A stretch of 64,000 nucleotides of DNA from Nevskia soli DSM 19509 (GCF_000711955.1 NZ_KL544000.1:68738-132737); one strand, 5' to 3'. Shown: positions 32,784-41,854, counted from the stretch's first letter. The notes: generated by a model from the letters alone, not told the origin. Translations and numbers: made by a program.

Positions 32784-34373
32784 TCAGCTGCCGCCGAATA
32801 CGTCGCTGCGCGCCTTATCGACGCGCGCCATCTCGCCGTGAAAGTCGAAATCGATGGTGCCGCCTTCGGCGGCCGGCGCAGCCGCCGCCTGCCGAGCCGC
32901 CGCGTTCTGGTCCAGCAACGACAGCAGTTCCGGCGCCGGAGCGATTCCCGCTTGCGGCTGAAAACGGAAATCGGAGGGCAGCAGTTCATGCCCCATGGCG
33001 CGCACCCGCTCCCAGGCTTCCGGACTGAGCACGGCTTCGAGCGGCAAGGCCACCTCGGCGAACCCCGCGGCGCGGCGCGCCTCGAACAGGCGCTGCGCCA
33101 GCCGCAGGCGGATGTCGGCGCGTCCCGGCTGCTGCGCCAGCAATTCGCGCAGGCGCGAGATTTCCGCCTGCTCGGTTTCCGGCGGGGGCGGCCCCAGCAG
33201 TTTCACCGGTTCGCGTGGCGTTGCCGCAACCGGAGCGGCCTGCAACAGGTTGGGGAGCATGGCCGGCGCGCCCCCGGTGGACACGGCACGCCGCGCCGCC
33301 ATAGTGCGCTTGTGCTTGCCGCCGGCGAACAGCGCGCGCAAACCCCATAGCACCAGCAGCAGCGCCGCGGCGCCGATCAGGTTGCGCGGCTGCTGCCAGG
33401 CCGGGGTTTCCCTCGGAGTCTCCTGCACCGGCTCGGCAGCCTTGCGCAGCAGCGTCACCGGAACCTGCCACTCCCCCACCGGCTTGCGCAGATAATCCCT
33501 GAACTCGGCGATGCGATAGCCCGGCTCGCTGCCGATCGATGCCGCATCCGGAATGTCCAGTTGCCGGCCGACGATGGGGTGCTGCGGATTGCCGGCGGGA
33601 AAATCGTCGATGTTGGCCTCGAATACCGCCAGCATCACCGCGTCGGCATTGCCCGCGCCGGCCCTGGCGAAGTGCGTGGCGATGCTGGCCAGCGTATCGC
33701 CCTTCTTCACCTGATAGCTGTTGAAATATTTCGGGCGCGGCGCGATCACCATCTGCGGCGCAGCCGGTGCGGCGGCGGTGGCGGCGGCACCGTTCACCGC
33801 CGCACCGCCGGCCGCGGCATCGCCGTAGGCGATGGCCGTCTTCTGATCCTCTTCCTTGCCGATGGAAATCGCATGCGCACCGTCGGGCACCGCGGCAGGC
33901 GTCGGCGCAGGAGCCGCCGCGGGCCGCGCGGCATTGTCCGTCCGCATCACAACCTGCCCGACCACCGGCGCCGGAGATTCCAGCGGCGAGGACTTGTTCA
34001 GATCCGGGATGTCGAACAGCACCGTCAGGTCGCGGCTGACCACCACCGCCCCAGCGCCGACTTCGAGATGCAAGCGCATCGCCGGTACCGTCACCCGGGT
34101 CGACGTGCTCAGCACGATGGCCGGAACGGCGGGATCGTAGGCGGCATGCACCTGGGCGGCGGCCCGCTCTTCCGCTTCGGCCAAGCCGGAAGCCGGGGTC
34201 AGGCGGTAGTAGATGCGGGAGACCTCGTCGCCCGCCAGCGTGATCGGCACCGACACCGACAGGGGCTGCCCGACCGCGGCATGCAGCTGCAACTCGCCGT
34301 CGATCGACAGGGCCTGCGCGGCCCCGCCGCAGGCAGCGAACACGAACCCAAGAAACAGTCTGGAAAAGCGCAT
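32784..34373 (-). CDS. FimV-like protein with LysM domain
   Basis: A 529-residue envelope protein. Residues 1-22 are a signal peptide ending AAQA. LSIDGELQLHAAVGQPLSVSVPI and the following 110 residues match the N-terminal domain of FimV/TspA-type proteins. After an Ala/Pro-rich linker, a LysM peptidoglycan-binding motif occurs near 215-275 (YQVKKGDTLASIATHFARA). A single membrane helix (LIGAAALLLVLWGLRALFAG) near 335 separates the periplasmic part from a cytoplasmic tail with TPR-like helices (LRELLAQQPGRADIRLRLAQRLFEARR). FimV proteins organise the cell pole and type IV pili; this one lacks the long acidic region and C-terminal FimV motif of the Pseudomonas protein, so it is a shorter relative. 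Confidence 0.8.
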   Translation of the reverse strand: MRFSRLFLGFVFAACGGAAQALSIDGELQLHAAVGQPLSVSVPITLAGDEVSRIYYRLTPASGLAEAEERAAAQVHAAYDPAVPAIVLSTSTRVTVPAMRLHLEVGAGAVVVSRDLTVLFDIPDLNKSSPLESPAPVVGQVVMRTDNAARPAAAPAPTPAAVPDGAHAISIGKEEDQKTAIAYGDAAAGGAAVNGAAATAAAPAAPQMVIAPRPKYFNSYQVKKGDTLASIATHFARAGAGNADAVMLAVFEANIDDFPAGNPQHPIVGRQLDIPDAASIGSEPGYRIAEFRDYLRKPVGEWQVPVTLLRKAAEPVQETPRETPAWQQPRNLIGAAALLLVLWGLRALFAGGKHKRTMAARRAVSTGGAPAMLPNLLQAAPVAATPREPVKLLGPPPPETEQAEISRLRELLAQQPGRADIRLRLAQRLFEARRAAGFAEVALPLEAVLSPEAWERVRAMGHELLPSDFRFQPQAGIAPAPELLSLLDQNAAARQAAAAPAAEGGTIDFDFHGEMARVDKARSDVFGGS

Positions 34374-34579
34374 GGCGACAGTCGATCAGAAAACGACGGC
34401 GTCTTTCCCTGGCAACCGTCCGAAGGACGCATCATCGCCGATAACCGGTGACGCCTCCATAGTAAAAATGAGGTGAGTGCCTGCAACCGGGGCCAGGCCG
34501 GCGCTACAGGCAAGCGTATCGAGCAGCGGCAGCAGCGCCTTTCATATTCCTGACAAGTGCACACCCTAGCCTTGCACGG

Positions 34580-34924
34580 TTGACACTCAGGGATGAGAAA
34601 ATCAATGACTTCACACTCGGGGACTGCGACTTCCAACTCCGCGACGCCGAGTTCACCGCCACCAAAAAGGATGGCCGCCTCGGCATCCGCGTGCACTGCT
34701 GCATCATCGGTCCGCGCGCCCGGCGCGGCCATGTCGAGTCGCTGCCGTTCGACCCGAACTCGATCCTCGACATGATCGCCTGGCGTTCCGGCTTCGAGCC
34801 GCCGGGTGTGCGCGGCGGCTCCACCAACCTGCTCGACCGGCAGCGGTGCGGACGCTGGCGCAGCGCAACGTCCTCCCCATCTAGCCAGGGCCTGTCAACA
34901 CACTTCCCCCAAGTGGCATTTTGA
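34580..34924 (+). CDS. Hypothetical protein, uncertain start
   Basis: A 114-residue frame that begins at a TTG. The middle looks protein-like (KINDFTLGDCDFQLRDAEFT, KKDGRLGIRVHCCIIGP, FDPNSILDMIAWRSGFEPPG), the last 30 residues less so. No ribosome site is seen and the frame stays open upstream without an ATG or GTG. It ends directly at an intrinsic terminator, which supports transcription in this direction. It may be the 3-prime part of a degraded gene. Unknown function. Confidence 0.4.
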   Translation: MTLRDEKINDFTLGDCDFQLRDAEFTATKKDGRLGIRVHCCIIGPRARRGHVESLPFDPNSILDMIAWRSGFEPPGVRGGSTNLLDRQRCGRWRSATSSPSSQGLSTHFPQVAF

Positions 34925-34948
34925 GCCCCGCCTTGCGGGGCTTTTTTT
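34924..34948 (+). terminator. Rho-independent terminator
   Basis: AGCCCCGC (34924-34931), loop CTT, GCGGGGCT (34935-34942) followed by a run of seven Ts. Begins at the last base of the preceding stop codon. Confidence 0.88.
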
Positions 34949-35126
34949 ACATTTGACCCGTCCCGATGGCGCCTCCGGCGAAAAATGGCGCCGGCCTTCC
35001 GGAGAGAGCCGCCTTTCGACGGCCCCACCGGCTGAACCACGCCTCATTTGTGGCATACCACTTGCGTTGTTTCCCCGGTCTGCTCTCGCTCCGTATACGC
35101 TGTCACGGCGTTTTCAGGTTGTTTTC

Positions 35127-35618
35127 ATGCATAAATTGGCCGCGGCCACATTGTTTTCGCTCTGCGCCTGCTGCGCGGCGCAAGTCCAGGCGCAGGAGGA
35201 ATTCCGCGCCGGACTGACCCTGCGCGCCGGCTTTGGCGGCAGCGCCGAGCAGAGCTGGACGCCGCACCTGCTGGCCAGCTTCGGCTCCGGCCCACAATTC
35301 CTGCAGCAAAGCCGCAGCGCCGAATCGCAATGCCTGATGACCGCCGGCGACCTGCGCATCAGCGGCGCCATGGCCTCCTCTTCTGCCTGCGACGCCGCGC
35401 CCCTGGTGCAGGTCGACCTCGGCGACGGCGGCCTCAGTTCGGCCAACCTGCTGGGCCTCAATCTGATGAAGGCGCCGAAGGTGCTGCGCAGCTACCAGCG
35501 CGATCTGCTCAGCGGCAATAGCGAATGGGTGCAATGGACGCTGCGGCAACACCTCAGCGGCAACAGCCTCGATCCACGCGGGATCACGGCCGGTTCCCCG
35601 GCCGCAGACGTCAAGTAA
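35127..35618 (+). CDS. Exported protein of unknown function
   Basis: A 163-residue protein. MHKLAAATLFSLCACCAAQVQAQ is a signal peptide with AQAQ cleavage. The mature part begins EEFRAGLTLRAGFGG, like a beta-strand repeat, and ends with a 25-residue Ser/Asp/Gly tail. No family recognised. The ribosome site is weak. It lies 16 bp before the third MITE-like copy. Confidence 0.6.
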   Translation: MHKLAAATLFSLCACCAAQVQAQEEFRAGLTLRAGFGGSAEQSWTPHLLASFGSGPQFLQQSRSAESQCLMTAGDLRISGAMASSSACDAAPLVQVDLGDGGLSSANLLGLNLMKAPKVLRSYQRDLLSGNSEWVQWTLRQHLSGNSLDPRGITAGSPAADVK

Positions 35619-35631
35619 ACCCGGCGACGCC

Positions 35632-36001
35632 TTAGAGCCTGTAACAGAATGAATCGCACCTGCGTTGCAGTCCAAAATCGCGTCAGGCAAGGCGGAGGGC
35701 TGAGCCATGGTGATTCCATGGCTGGGGCTGACAACGATCGCCCGCGACACGGTGCCGCGTCAGCGTGGGTGCGGGAGCGGGCGAAAGCGGCCTCTCCCGC
35801 ACCCACCTCGTTACGCTCGGGCACCGTGTCGGGGCCGCCCCGGCGCGATTTTGGGCGCAACCCTTCGGGACGGGGCCATTTTTGCGCATTGCTGCGCCGG
35901 CCAGAGCGCACCATGGAGTCACCATGCCGCACTCTGTCCGACTTGCACTGCGCAAAAATGACCACCGTCGCAGGCGCGATTCATTCTGTTACAGGCTCTT
36001 A
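35632..36001. mobile_element. MITE-like element, copy 3 (inverted, with nested insert)
   Basis: A complete 364-bp copy (35635-35998) flanked by TTA on both sides. Internally it is reversed relative to copy 2: its left end matches the complement of the right end of copy 2. It carries an extra 105-bp block at 35737-35841 that replaces six bases of copies 1 and 2. That block is itself an inverted repeat: CGACACGGTGCC (35745-35756) with GGCACCGTGTCG (35820-35831), and TGGGTGCGGGAG (35766-35777) with CTCCCGCACCCA (35794-35805). No gene is seen. It separates the exported protein gene from mntH, 4 bp before the mntH stop. Confidence 0.85.
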
Positions 36002-36005
36002 GCGC

Positions 36006-37295
36006 TTATCCGCCGAACTGCACCAGCAGCAAACCCATATCCAGCAGCGCCACACCGGCCGTCAGCGCGGCAGCACCATGGCGCACCGCCGGCGGCAGGC
36101 TGAATTCGCGCATCAGCGCGGGCCGCGAAGCCAGCAGCACCAGCGGGACCAGGGCGAAGGGCAGCGCCAGGCTGAGGATCACCTGGCTGAACACCAGCAG
36201 GGAATCCGGGGTGGCGACGCCGCCGGCGCCGACGAACAGGCAGGCCAGGATCACCGCGCCCAGCCGGGTGGCGATGCCGCGCACCCAGGTGGAGCTTTCG
36301 CGCCCGCGAAAACCGCGGCTGAGCAGACGGCCGGCAAGCACGCCGGTAATGGCCGAACTCTGCCCCGCCGCATACAGGGCCGCGCCGAAGATCAAGGCAG
36401 CGGCGGCGCCCAGGCTCAGCCGCAGCGCTGCATGGGCGCCGGCGAGGCTGGTCACCGCCGGCCCGCGGCCACCGAGCGAAGCCGCCGCCACGGCCAGGAT
36501 GGCGACGTTGACCAGCATGGCAAAGCCCAGCGCCACGGCGGTGTCGCGCGTCGCCAATTGCATGGCCCGGCGGCGTAGCGGCATCGCGATGCCACGGGCG
36601 CGCTCGGCCACCAGGCCCGAATGCAGGTACAGGTTGTGCGGCATCACCGTGGCGCCGACGATACCCAGTGCCAGCAGCAGCGCCTCGCGGTTGTGCAGCA
36701 GGCCGCCGCTGCGCGCGACATCCCCCGCAGCCTGGGTGAAATCCGGCCGTGACTGCAGCAGCAGGGCGACGAAGCTCAAACCGACCACCGCCAGCAGCCC
36801 ATTGACGATCTTCTCGTGTACGCCGGGATGGCCCTTGGACAGCACCATCACACCCAGCGTGGCCAGCGCGCTGAAAGCCAGGCCGGCGCCGAAGGGCAGG
36901 CCGAACAGCAGTTGCAGGGCGATGGCGCCGCCGACCAGTTCGGCCAACGCCGTGGCGACGATCGCCAGCTCACCGGCCAGCCAGGCCGCCCTGGCCACCG
37001 GCACCGGCAGATGCCGCGCGGTCAATTGCGCCAGGTCCTCCCCGGTGGCCACCGCCAGGCGCGCAGCCAGGGTCTGGAACAGCAGGCCGAGCAGGCTGGC
37101 GGCGATCACCACGCTGATCAGGGCATAGCGATAGGATGAGCCGCCCGCGATGTCGGTGGCCCAGTTGCCCGGATCCATGTAGCCGACCGCCACCAGCAAG
37201 CCCGGACCGACCAGCCGACGCAGCGGCGATGCACCCGTCGTGGGGCCTGCCCCGGCCGGCAGCCCGTGCGTTTCAGTGGCGAGGACAGCACTCAT
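36006..37295 (-). CDS. mntH: NRAMP divalent metal (Mn2+/Fe2+) transporter
   Basis: A 429-residue polytopic transporter using the proton gradient to import Mn2+ or Fe2+. GPGLLVAVGYMDPGNWATDI contains the metal-binding DPGN of helix 1; MPHNLYLHSGL near 220 holds the helix-6 MPH motif; about eleven hydrophobic helices are visible. The ATG at 37295 has GAGAGGTGCGTC upstream. A strong Fur-box-like sequence lies 14-32 bp upstream of the start, so iron repression is expected. The stop lies beside a MITE-like element. Confidence 0.93.
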   Translation of the reverse strand: MSAVLATETHGLPAGAGPTTGASPLRRLVGPGLLVAVGYMDPGNWATDIAGGSSYRYALISVVIAASLLGLLFQTLAARLAVATGEDLAQLTARHLPVPVARAAWLAGELAIVATALAELVGGAIALQLLFGLPFGAGLAFSALATLGVMVLSKGHPGVHEKIVNGLLAVVGLSFVALLLQSRPDFTQAAGDVARSGGLLHNREALLLALGIVGATVMPHNLYLHSGLVAERARGIAMPLRRRAMQLATRDTAVALGFAMLVNVAILAVAAASLGGRGPAVTSLAGAHAALRLSLGAAAALIFGAALYAAGQSSAITGVLAGRLLSRGFRGRESSTWVRGIATRLGAVILACLFVGAGGVATPDSLLVFSQVILSLALPFALVPLVLLASRPALMREFSLPPAVRHGAAALTAGVALLDMGLLLVQFGG

Positions 37296-37308
37296 GACGC
37301 ACCTCTCA

Positions 37309-37327
37309 AACAAGAATTATTCTCATT
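37309..37327 (-). promoter_or_regulatory. Fur box upstream of mntH
   Basis: AACAAGAATTATTCTCATT matches the classic 19-bp Fur box AATGAGAATTATTCTCATT at 17 positions. It lies just before the mntH ribosome site, where Fur binding would block transcription under iron-replete conditions. No MntR-type box was recognised. Confidence 0.7.
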
Positions 37328-37479
37328 AAAGGGGCGTAACGGCCATAAGGCAAGGCAATTTTCCCTATGCCGCGGATGTGCTTTGGCTATCATTCACGGA
37401 ACTACAAGCAGGGGGCGTGGCCAAACTGGTGCTCAGGCGGTACCGGGCGCTCCCAAGTCGAAGGACCCGGCTCAAGACC

Positions 37480-38001
37480 ATGTCTTTTCTGTACCGTTAC
37501 CTGCTGATTTTCATCGCCTGTGTCGCCCTGCTGCTCGGCATCCAGATTCCGACCTTCGTCGATCAGTTCGAGAAGCGGCTCGACGCGCACCTTCAGGAAG
37601 TGCAGACCAACCTCAAGGGCTACCGCGATATCGCCGATCGCGATTTCAATGGCTCGATGGAAGCGTTGATCCGCAAGCACAAAGACAGCAGCGACATTGT
37701 GTTCCGCGACGAAGCGGCGCCGATCGAGACCATGTACCTGCGCTACCTGCATTTCAAGGACCAGCAGACCGGCCTGCAGACCAGCCTGCCCGGCAAGGTG
37801 CTGTACCTGGCCCGGCACGGCGACCGCGACCTGATGCGCGAAACCTACGCCAGCTATTCCTTCGCCATCCCGCTCGACAGCGCCGCGATCTACTCGGGCT
37901 TCGCCCTGGTCGCCATCACGCTGCTGCTGGTGGAGTTTGTATCCGGGGTGTTCGGCCTTGTCACCGGCCTGGGAACTTCCCGGAAAAGCGCGCGCTTCTG
38001 A
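37480..38001 (+). CDS. DUF2937 membrane protein
   Basis: A 173-residue protein with an N-terminal helix (YRYLLIFIACVALLLGIQIPTFVDQFEKRL) and a C-terminal helix (IYSGFALVAITLLLVEFVSGVFGLV). The pattern LGIQIPTFVDQ...RL.AHL.E...NLKGY..IAD is that of DUF2937. The middle is polar, with a helix and loops, probably extracytoplasmic. The start at 37480 gives the usual short N-terminus; an upstream GTG at 37417 would add 21 residues. Function is unknown. Confidence 0.75.
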   Translation: MSFLYRYLLIFIACVALLLGIQIPTFVDQFEKRLDAHLQEVQTNLKGYRDIADRDFNGSMEALIRKHKDSSDIVFRDEAAPIETMYLRYLHFKDQQTGLQTSLPGKVLYLARHGDRDLMRETYASYSFAIPLDSAAIYSGFALVAITLLLVEFVSGVFGLVTGLGTSRKSARF

Positions 38002-38138
38002 CGATCAGGGAACGATTCCCGCCCGTCGCCGTCAATGCCGCGCGGACTGGCGAAGCCGCGCCGTTTTCACAACCAGCCCTTATTTCCAATGAAACAGGTT
38101 GTAGATCAGCCGGGGAACACCCCCGCAGCACGGCAACG

Positions 38139-39209
38139 ATGACGCGCTCCATTTCCATTCCCGGCGTCGACCGCTTCACCCTGGCCCTGGTGGCCACGGT
38201 CACCGCGGCCACGTTGCTGCCGGCGCGCGGCGAGATGGCGGCATTCTTCGACGACGCCACGGTGTTCGCGGTGGCGCTGCTGTTCTTCCTGCACGGCGCC
38301 AAGCTGTCGCGCCAGGCGATCGTCGCCGGCGCCAGCCACTGGCGCCTGCACCTGACCGTGGTGGCGAGCACCTTTGCGCTGTTCCCGCTGCTCGGCATCG
38401 CCCTCAAGCCCTTGCTGTCGCCACTGGTGACGCCGGAACTCTACCTGGGCGTACTGTTCGTCTGCGCCCTGCCGGCGACGGTGCAGTCCGCCATCGCCTT
38501 CACCTCGATCGCACGCGGCAACGTCCCGGCGGCGATCTGCAGCGCCTCCGCCTCCAGCTTCATCGGCATTTTCCTGACCCCCCTGCTGGCGGGCATCCTG
38601 ATCGGCACGCACGCCGCCACCGGCGGCAGCGATACACTGGACGCCATCGGCAAGATCGTGGTGCAGCTGCTGCTGCCCTTCATCGCCGGCCAGGTGGCGC
38701 GCAGCTGGATCGGCGCCTGGGTCGATCGCAACCATGGCATGCTCCGCTTCGTCGACCAGGGCTCGATCCTGCTGGTGGTCTACGCCGCATTCAGCGCGGC
38801 GGTATTGCAGGGCCTGTGGCACCAGGTGCCGCCGCGCGCGCTGGGCGGCCTGCTGGTGGTGAACGGCATCCTGCTGACCCTGGTCCTGCTCGCCACCCGC
38901 TATGCCGCGCGGCTGCAGGGCTTCGACCGCGCCGACGAAATCACCACCGTGTTCTGCGGCTCCAAGAAAAGCCTGGCGAGCGGCGTGCCGATGGCCAAGG
39001 TGCTGTTCGCCGGACACGCCGTCGGCGTGATCGTGCTGCCGCTGATGCTGTTCCACCAGATGCAGCTGATGGTCTGCGCCGTACTGGCGCGAAAGTACGC
39101 CGAGCGGCGGGAACTTCGCCTTGACGCCGTGCCGGGTTCCGTCGCCCCCGCGACAGACGATTACAGGCGCAGTCCGCCGTCGACTTCCAGCACGCGCCCG
39201 TTGAAATAA
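38139..39209 (+). CDS. Bile acid:sodium symporter-like (SBF/YfeH) transporter
   Basis: A 356-residue polytopic membrane protein with about nine to ten helices. LLFFLHGAKLSRQA (near 47), VLFVCALPATVQSAIAFTSIARGNVPAAI (near 110-138, given in parts) and FCGSKKSLASGVPMAKVLF match the SBF-like family of YfeH, whose transported solute is not established. The ATG at 38139 sets the first helix about 15 residues in. The last 49 bp overlap the convergent SDR gene. Confidence 0.82.
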   Translation: MTRSISIPGVDRFTLALVATVTAATLLPARGEMAAFFDDATVFAVALLFFLHGAKLSRQAIVAGASHWRLHLTVVASTFALFPLLGIALKPLLSPLVTPELYLGVLFVCALPATVQSAIAFTSIARGNVPAAICSASASSFIGIFLTPLLAGILIGTHAATGGSDTLDAIGKIVVQLLLPFIAGQVARSWIGAWVDRNHGMLRFVDQGSILLVVYAAFSAAVLQGLWHQVPPRALGGLLVVNGILLTLVLLATRYAARLQGFDRADEITTVFCGSKKSLASGVPMAKVLFAGHAVGVIVLPLMLFHQMQLMVCAVLARKYAERRELRLDAVPGSVAPATDDYRRSPPSTSSTRPLK

Positions 39210-39922
39210 TCGTTCTCGGCGATGAACAAGGCCGCACGCGCGATTTCGTCCGCCTCGCCCAGGCGTCCCGCGGGCACCGGCGCCAGGATCTTCTCCAGCA
39301 CCTCCGCCTTCATCGCGCCGAGGATGTCGGTACGCACGAAGCCCGGGGCGATGGCGGCGGCGCGGATCGCGTAGCGCGCCAGCTCGCGCGCCCACACCAC
39401 CGCCATCGCCGCCACACCGGCCTTCGCCGCGGAATAGTTGCTCTGCCCGGCGTTGCCGTGGCGCGAGATGCTGGAGATGTTGATGATCAGGCCGCCGTGG
39501 CCGAGCAGCGCCATCCGCTCCGCCGCCTCGCGTCCGCAGAGAAATACGCCGGTGAGATTGACGTCCAGCACCGCCTGCCACTGCTGCAGGGACATCTTGC
39601 CCGCCACCTTTCCGTCCTTCACCTTCAGCAACAGCGCGTCGCGGGTGATGCCGGCATTGTTGACCAGCACGTCCAGCCGGCCGGCATCGCGCACCACCGC
39701 GTCGAGCGCGGCAATCACCTGCTCTTCCCGCGCGACGTTGCACAGGTAGGTATGCGCCGTCACGCCCTTGGATTCGCACAGGGCCTTGCTATGGATCAGG
39801 TCGGCCTCGTCCAGGTCGAGCAGGGCCAGGTCGGCGCCGCGCTCCGCGAACGCCGCCGCGATGGCGCGCCCGATGCCCTTGCCGCCGCCGGTAATGACGA
39901 CCAGCTTGCCGTTCAGATCCAT
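39161..39922 (-). CDS. Short-chain dehydrogenase/reductase (FabG-like)
   Basis: A 253-residue SDR. The Rossmann motif VITGGGKGIGRAIA is near residue 9; NNAG near 89; the catalytic Ser in INISSISRHGNAG, the Tyr and Lys in NYSAAKAG (Y and K four residues apart). GFVRTD follows and the C-terminal INGQ-like end reads EVDGGLRL. It reduces or oxidises a carbonyl/alcohol using NAD(P)H; closeness to FabG fits 3-oxoacyl substrates. The start at 39922 is the family start. It is divergent from the 2-hydroxyacid dehydrogenase gene, with only 93 bp between the starts. Confidence 0.9.
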   Translation of the reverse strand: MDLNGKLVVITGGGKGIGRAIAAAFAERGADLALLDLDEADLIHSKALCESKGVTAHTYLCNVAREEQVIAALDAVVRDAGRLDVLVNNAGITRDALLLKVKDGKVAGKMSLQQWQAVLDVNLTGVFLCGREAAERMALLGHGGLIINISSISRHGNAGQSNYSAAKAGVAAMAVVWARELARYAIRAAAIAPGFVRTDILGAMKAEVLEKILAPVPAGRLGEADEIARAALFIAENDYFNGRVLEVDGGLRL

Positions 39923-40015
39923 TGCCTTGTCCTGTCCAGATAAGTTTCGGCACAACATGTAGCACGTGGCCGCAGGCGCCGCCACAATGCGCACATCTTC
40001 CTTGCGTGATCCGCC

Positions 40016-40996
40016 ATGAAAAAGCACGTCCTCCTCTACAAGGTGCTACAGCCCGACGTACTGGCCCTGCTCAAGGAACACTTCGAGGTCGCCGCATTCG
40101 ATGGCCTCGCCGGCGCGGCGCAGCCGGATTTCCTGGCGGCGCTGGAGCAGGCGCAGGGACTGATCGGCATGTACGGCCGCATCGACGCCGCCTTCATCGC
40201 CCGCGCGCCGCGACTTCAAGCAGTGGCCACCGTCTCGGTCGGCTACGACGCCATCGATGTCGAAGCGCTGAACGCGCGCCGCATCCTGCTGTGCAATACG
40301 CCGGACGTGCTGACCGAGACCACGGCGGATACCGCCTTCATGCTGGTTCTCGGCGCCGCGCGCCGCGTCGCCGAGCTTTCACAATGGCTGCGGAACGGGC
40401 AGTGGAAGCGCCCGGTGGGCGCCGAACAATACGGGGTGGACGTGCACGGCAAGACCCTGGGCATCGTCGGCCTCGGCCGCATCGGCAGCGCGGTCGCGCG
40501 CCGTGCGGCTCGGGGCTTCGGCATGCGCGTGCTGTACACGGCCCGCTCGCCAAAAGCGGAAGCGGAACGCGAACTGGGCGCGCAGCGGCGTGAACTGGAC
40601 GCGCTGCTGCGCGAGTCCGATTTCGTCTGCGTGCTGGCGCCGCTCTCGGCGCAGACCCGGCATCTGATCGGCGCGCGCGAGCTGGCGCTGATGAAGCCTT
40701 CCGCGTTCCTGGTCAATGCCGCGCGCGGCGCCGTCGTCGACGAGCAGGCGTTGATCGCGGCGCTGCAAGAGCGGCGGATCGCCGGCGCGGGCCTGGATGT
40801 ATTCGAGCAGGAGCCACTGCCGCAGGAGTCGCCGCTGCTGGCCATGCCCAATGTGCTGGCGCTGCCGCACATCGGCTCCGCCACCTGGGAGACGCGCCAC
40901 GCCATGGAGCTGTGCGCCGCCAACAACCTGATCGATGCACTGGCCGGACGGCGGCCGCAATACCTGGTCAACCCGCAGGTACTCGGCCAGCCCTAA
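40016..40996 (+). CDS. 2-hydroxyacid dehydrogenase (GhrB-like)
   Basis: A 326-residue D-isomer-specific 2-hydroxyacid dehydrogenase. The NAD(P)-binding motif GIVGLGRIGSAVARRA is near 150-165. The catalytic triad is visible: Arg in NAARGAVVDE, Glu in FEQEPLP and His in LPHIGSAT. VATVSVGYDAIDVEAL is the substrate-domain motif. It most likely reduces glyoxylate, hydroxypyruvate or a 2-ketogluconate-type acid. Its stop shares four bases with the convergent gene. Confidence 0.92.
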   Translation: MKKHVLLYKVLQPDVLALLKEHFEVAAFDGLAGAAQPDFLAALEQAQGLIGMYGRIDAAFIARAPRLQAVATVSVGYDAIDVEALNARRILLCNTPDVLTETTADTAFMLVLGAARRVAELSQWLRNGQWKRPVGAEQYGVDVHGKTLGIVGLGRIGSAVARRAARGFGMRVLYTARSPKAEAERELGAQRRELDALLRESDFVCVLAPLSAQTRHLIGARELALMKPSAFLVNAARGAVVDEQALIAALQERRIAGAGLDVFEQEPLPQESPLLAMPNVLALPHIGSATWETRHAMELCAANNLIDALAGRRPQYLVNPQVLGQP

Positions 40997-41679
40997 AACA
41001 ATACGGAAAGGTCCTGGTACTCCATCGCCGCGCGGAAATTGCCGAGCAGGCGGGCGCGTTCGGCGGGGGTGAGCGGGGCGCTGGACGCCAGCGCATCGAG
41101 CTTGACCTTGAAACCCTGGCGACCGCCGACCATGCCCGGAATGCCGTGGATGATCACCGTGAGCGGCCCCTCGCGGTACTGGATCTTGTAAGGATCCAGG
41201 ATCCGCACTTCGAAGCCTGCGCTGCTCGATACCGCCTGCGCGTCGATGCGGGCAAAGGTGCTGGCGTCGGGCGCGGTGACGCTTTCCTCGGCCTTGTCCT
41301 TCTTGCCTCCGGTCGGATCGAGCGCCTTGTCCAGCACCTCGTCCGGCGGGAAATTCCATTCCTTCAGATCCACACCCTCGGACTTCATGGCGTTGCGCAG
41401 GCGCGCCAGCGGGATCATGCCGCCAGTGGTGGAAACGACCGTGGTGCCGCGGCGCGTGACCAGCACATCCAGCCGCTGCAGCAGCATGCCGCGGTCGCGC
41501 ATGCGATTGCCGGAAGGCTGGCGCGCACCGGCCCAGGCCGCCGCCGGCAGCCAGATGGCGTTGGGCACGGCGATGGCGCCTTCACCCTCGAACTGGGCGA
41601 TGACGAAGTCGCGGAAGCGCTTGGTCGAAGCCCCGCCCTGTGCGGCTTCCAGCACCGATCTTGGAACGAATAACGCCAT
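40993..41679 (-). CDS. Hypothetical protein
   Basis: A 228-residue soluble protein. MALFVPRSVLEAAQGGASTKRFRDFVIAQFEGEGAI begins with helix and strand; a central TGGMIPLARLRNAMKSEGVDLKEW may bind nucleotide or protein; the end is GIPGMVGGRQGFKVKLDA... then ...LTPAERARLLGNFRAAMEYQDLSVLF. No family recognised. It converges with the 2-hydroxyacid dehydrogenase gene. Confidence 0.65.
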   Translation of the reverse strand: MALFVPRSVLEAAQGGASTKRFRDFVIAQFEGEGAIAVPNAIWLPAAAWAGARQPSGNRMRDRGMLLQRLDVLVTRRGTTVVSTTGGMIPLARLRNAMKSEGVDLKEWNFPPDEVLDKALDPTGGKKDKAEESVTAPDASTFARIDAQAVSSSAGFEVRILDPYKIQYREGPLTVIIHGIPGMVGGRQGFKVKLDALASSAPLTPAERARLLGNFRAAMEYQDLSVLF

Positions 41680-41854
41680 CGGAGAACAGCCCTGTCACGG
41701 ATCGTTCATGGATTGGCATGGCACGCGGACGGCAAATCCGGACGCGCAATGCTCCGGCACCGAGTATAGGCCGCGAGGGCATCCCCGCACAGCCGTCGGC
41801 CGCCTTTGCGCCGGCAATCAAAAAAATGCAGCAATTCAGGCTCATGCTGCGGCC

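Noticed and set aside
35765..36103. Reading frame across the MITE-like copy 3 into mntH
   Set aside because: It crosses a palindromic element and a convergent gene; composition is Arg/Pro/Ala rich without motifs.
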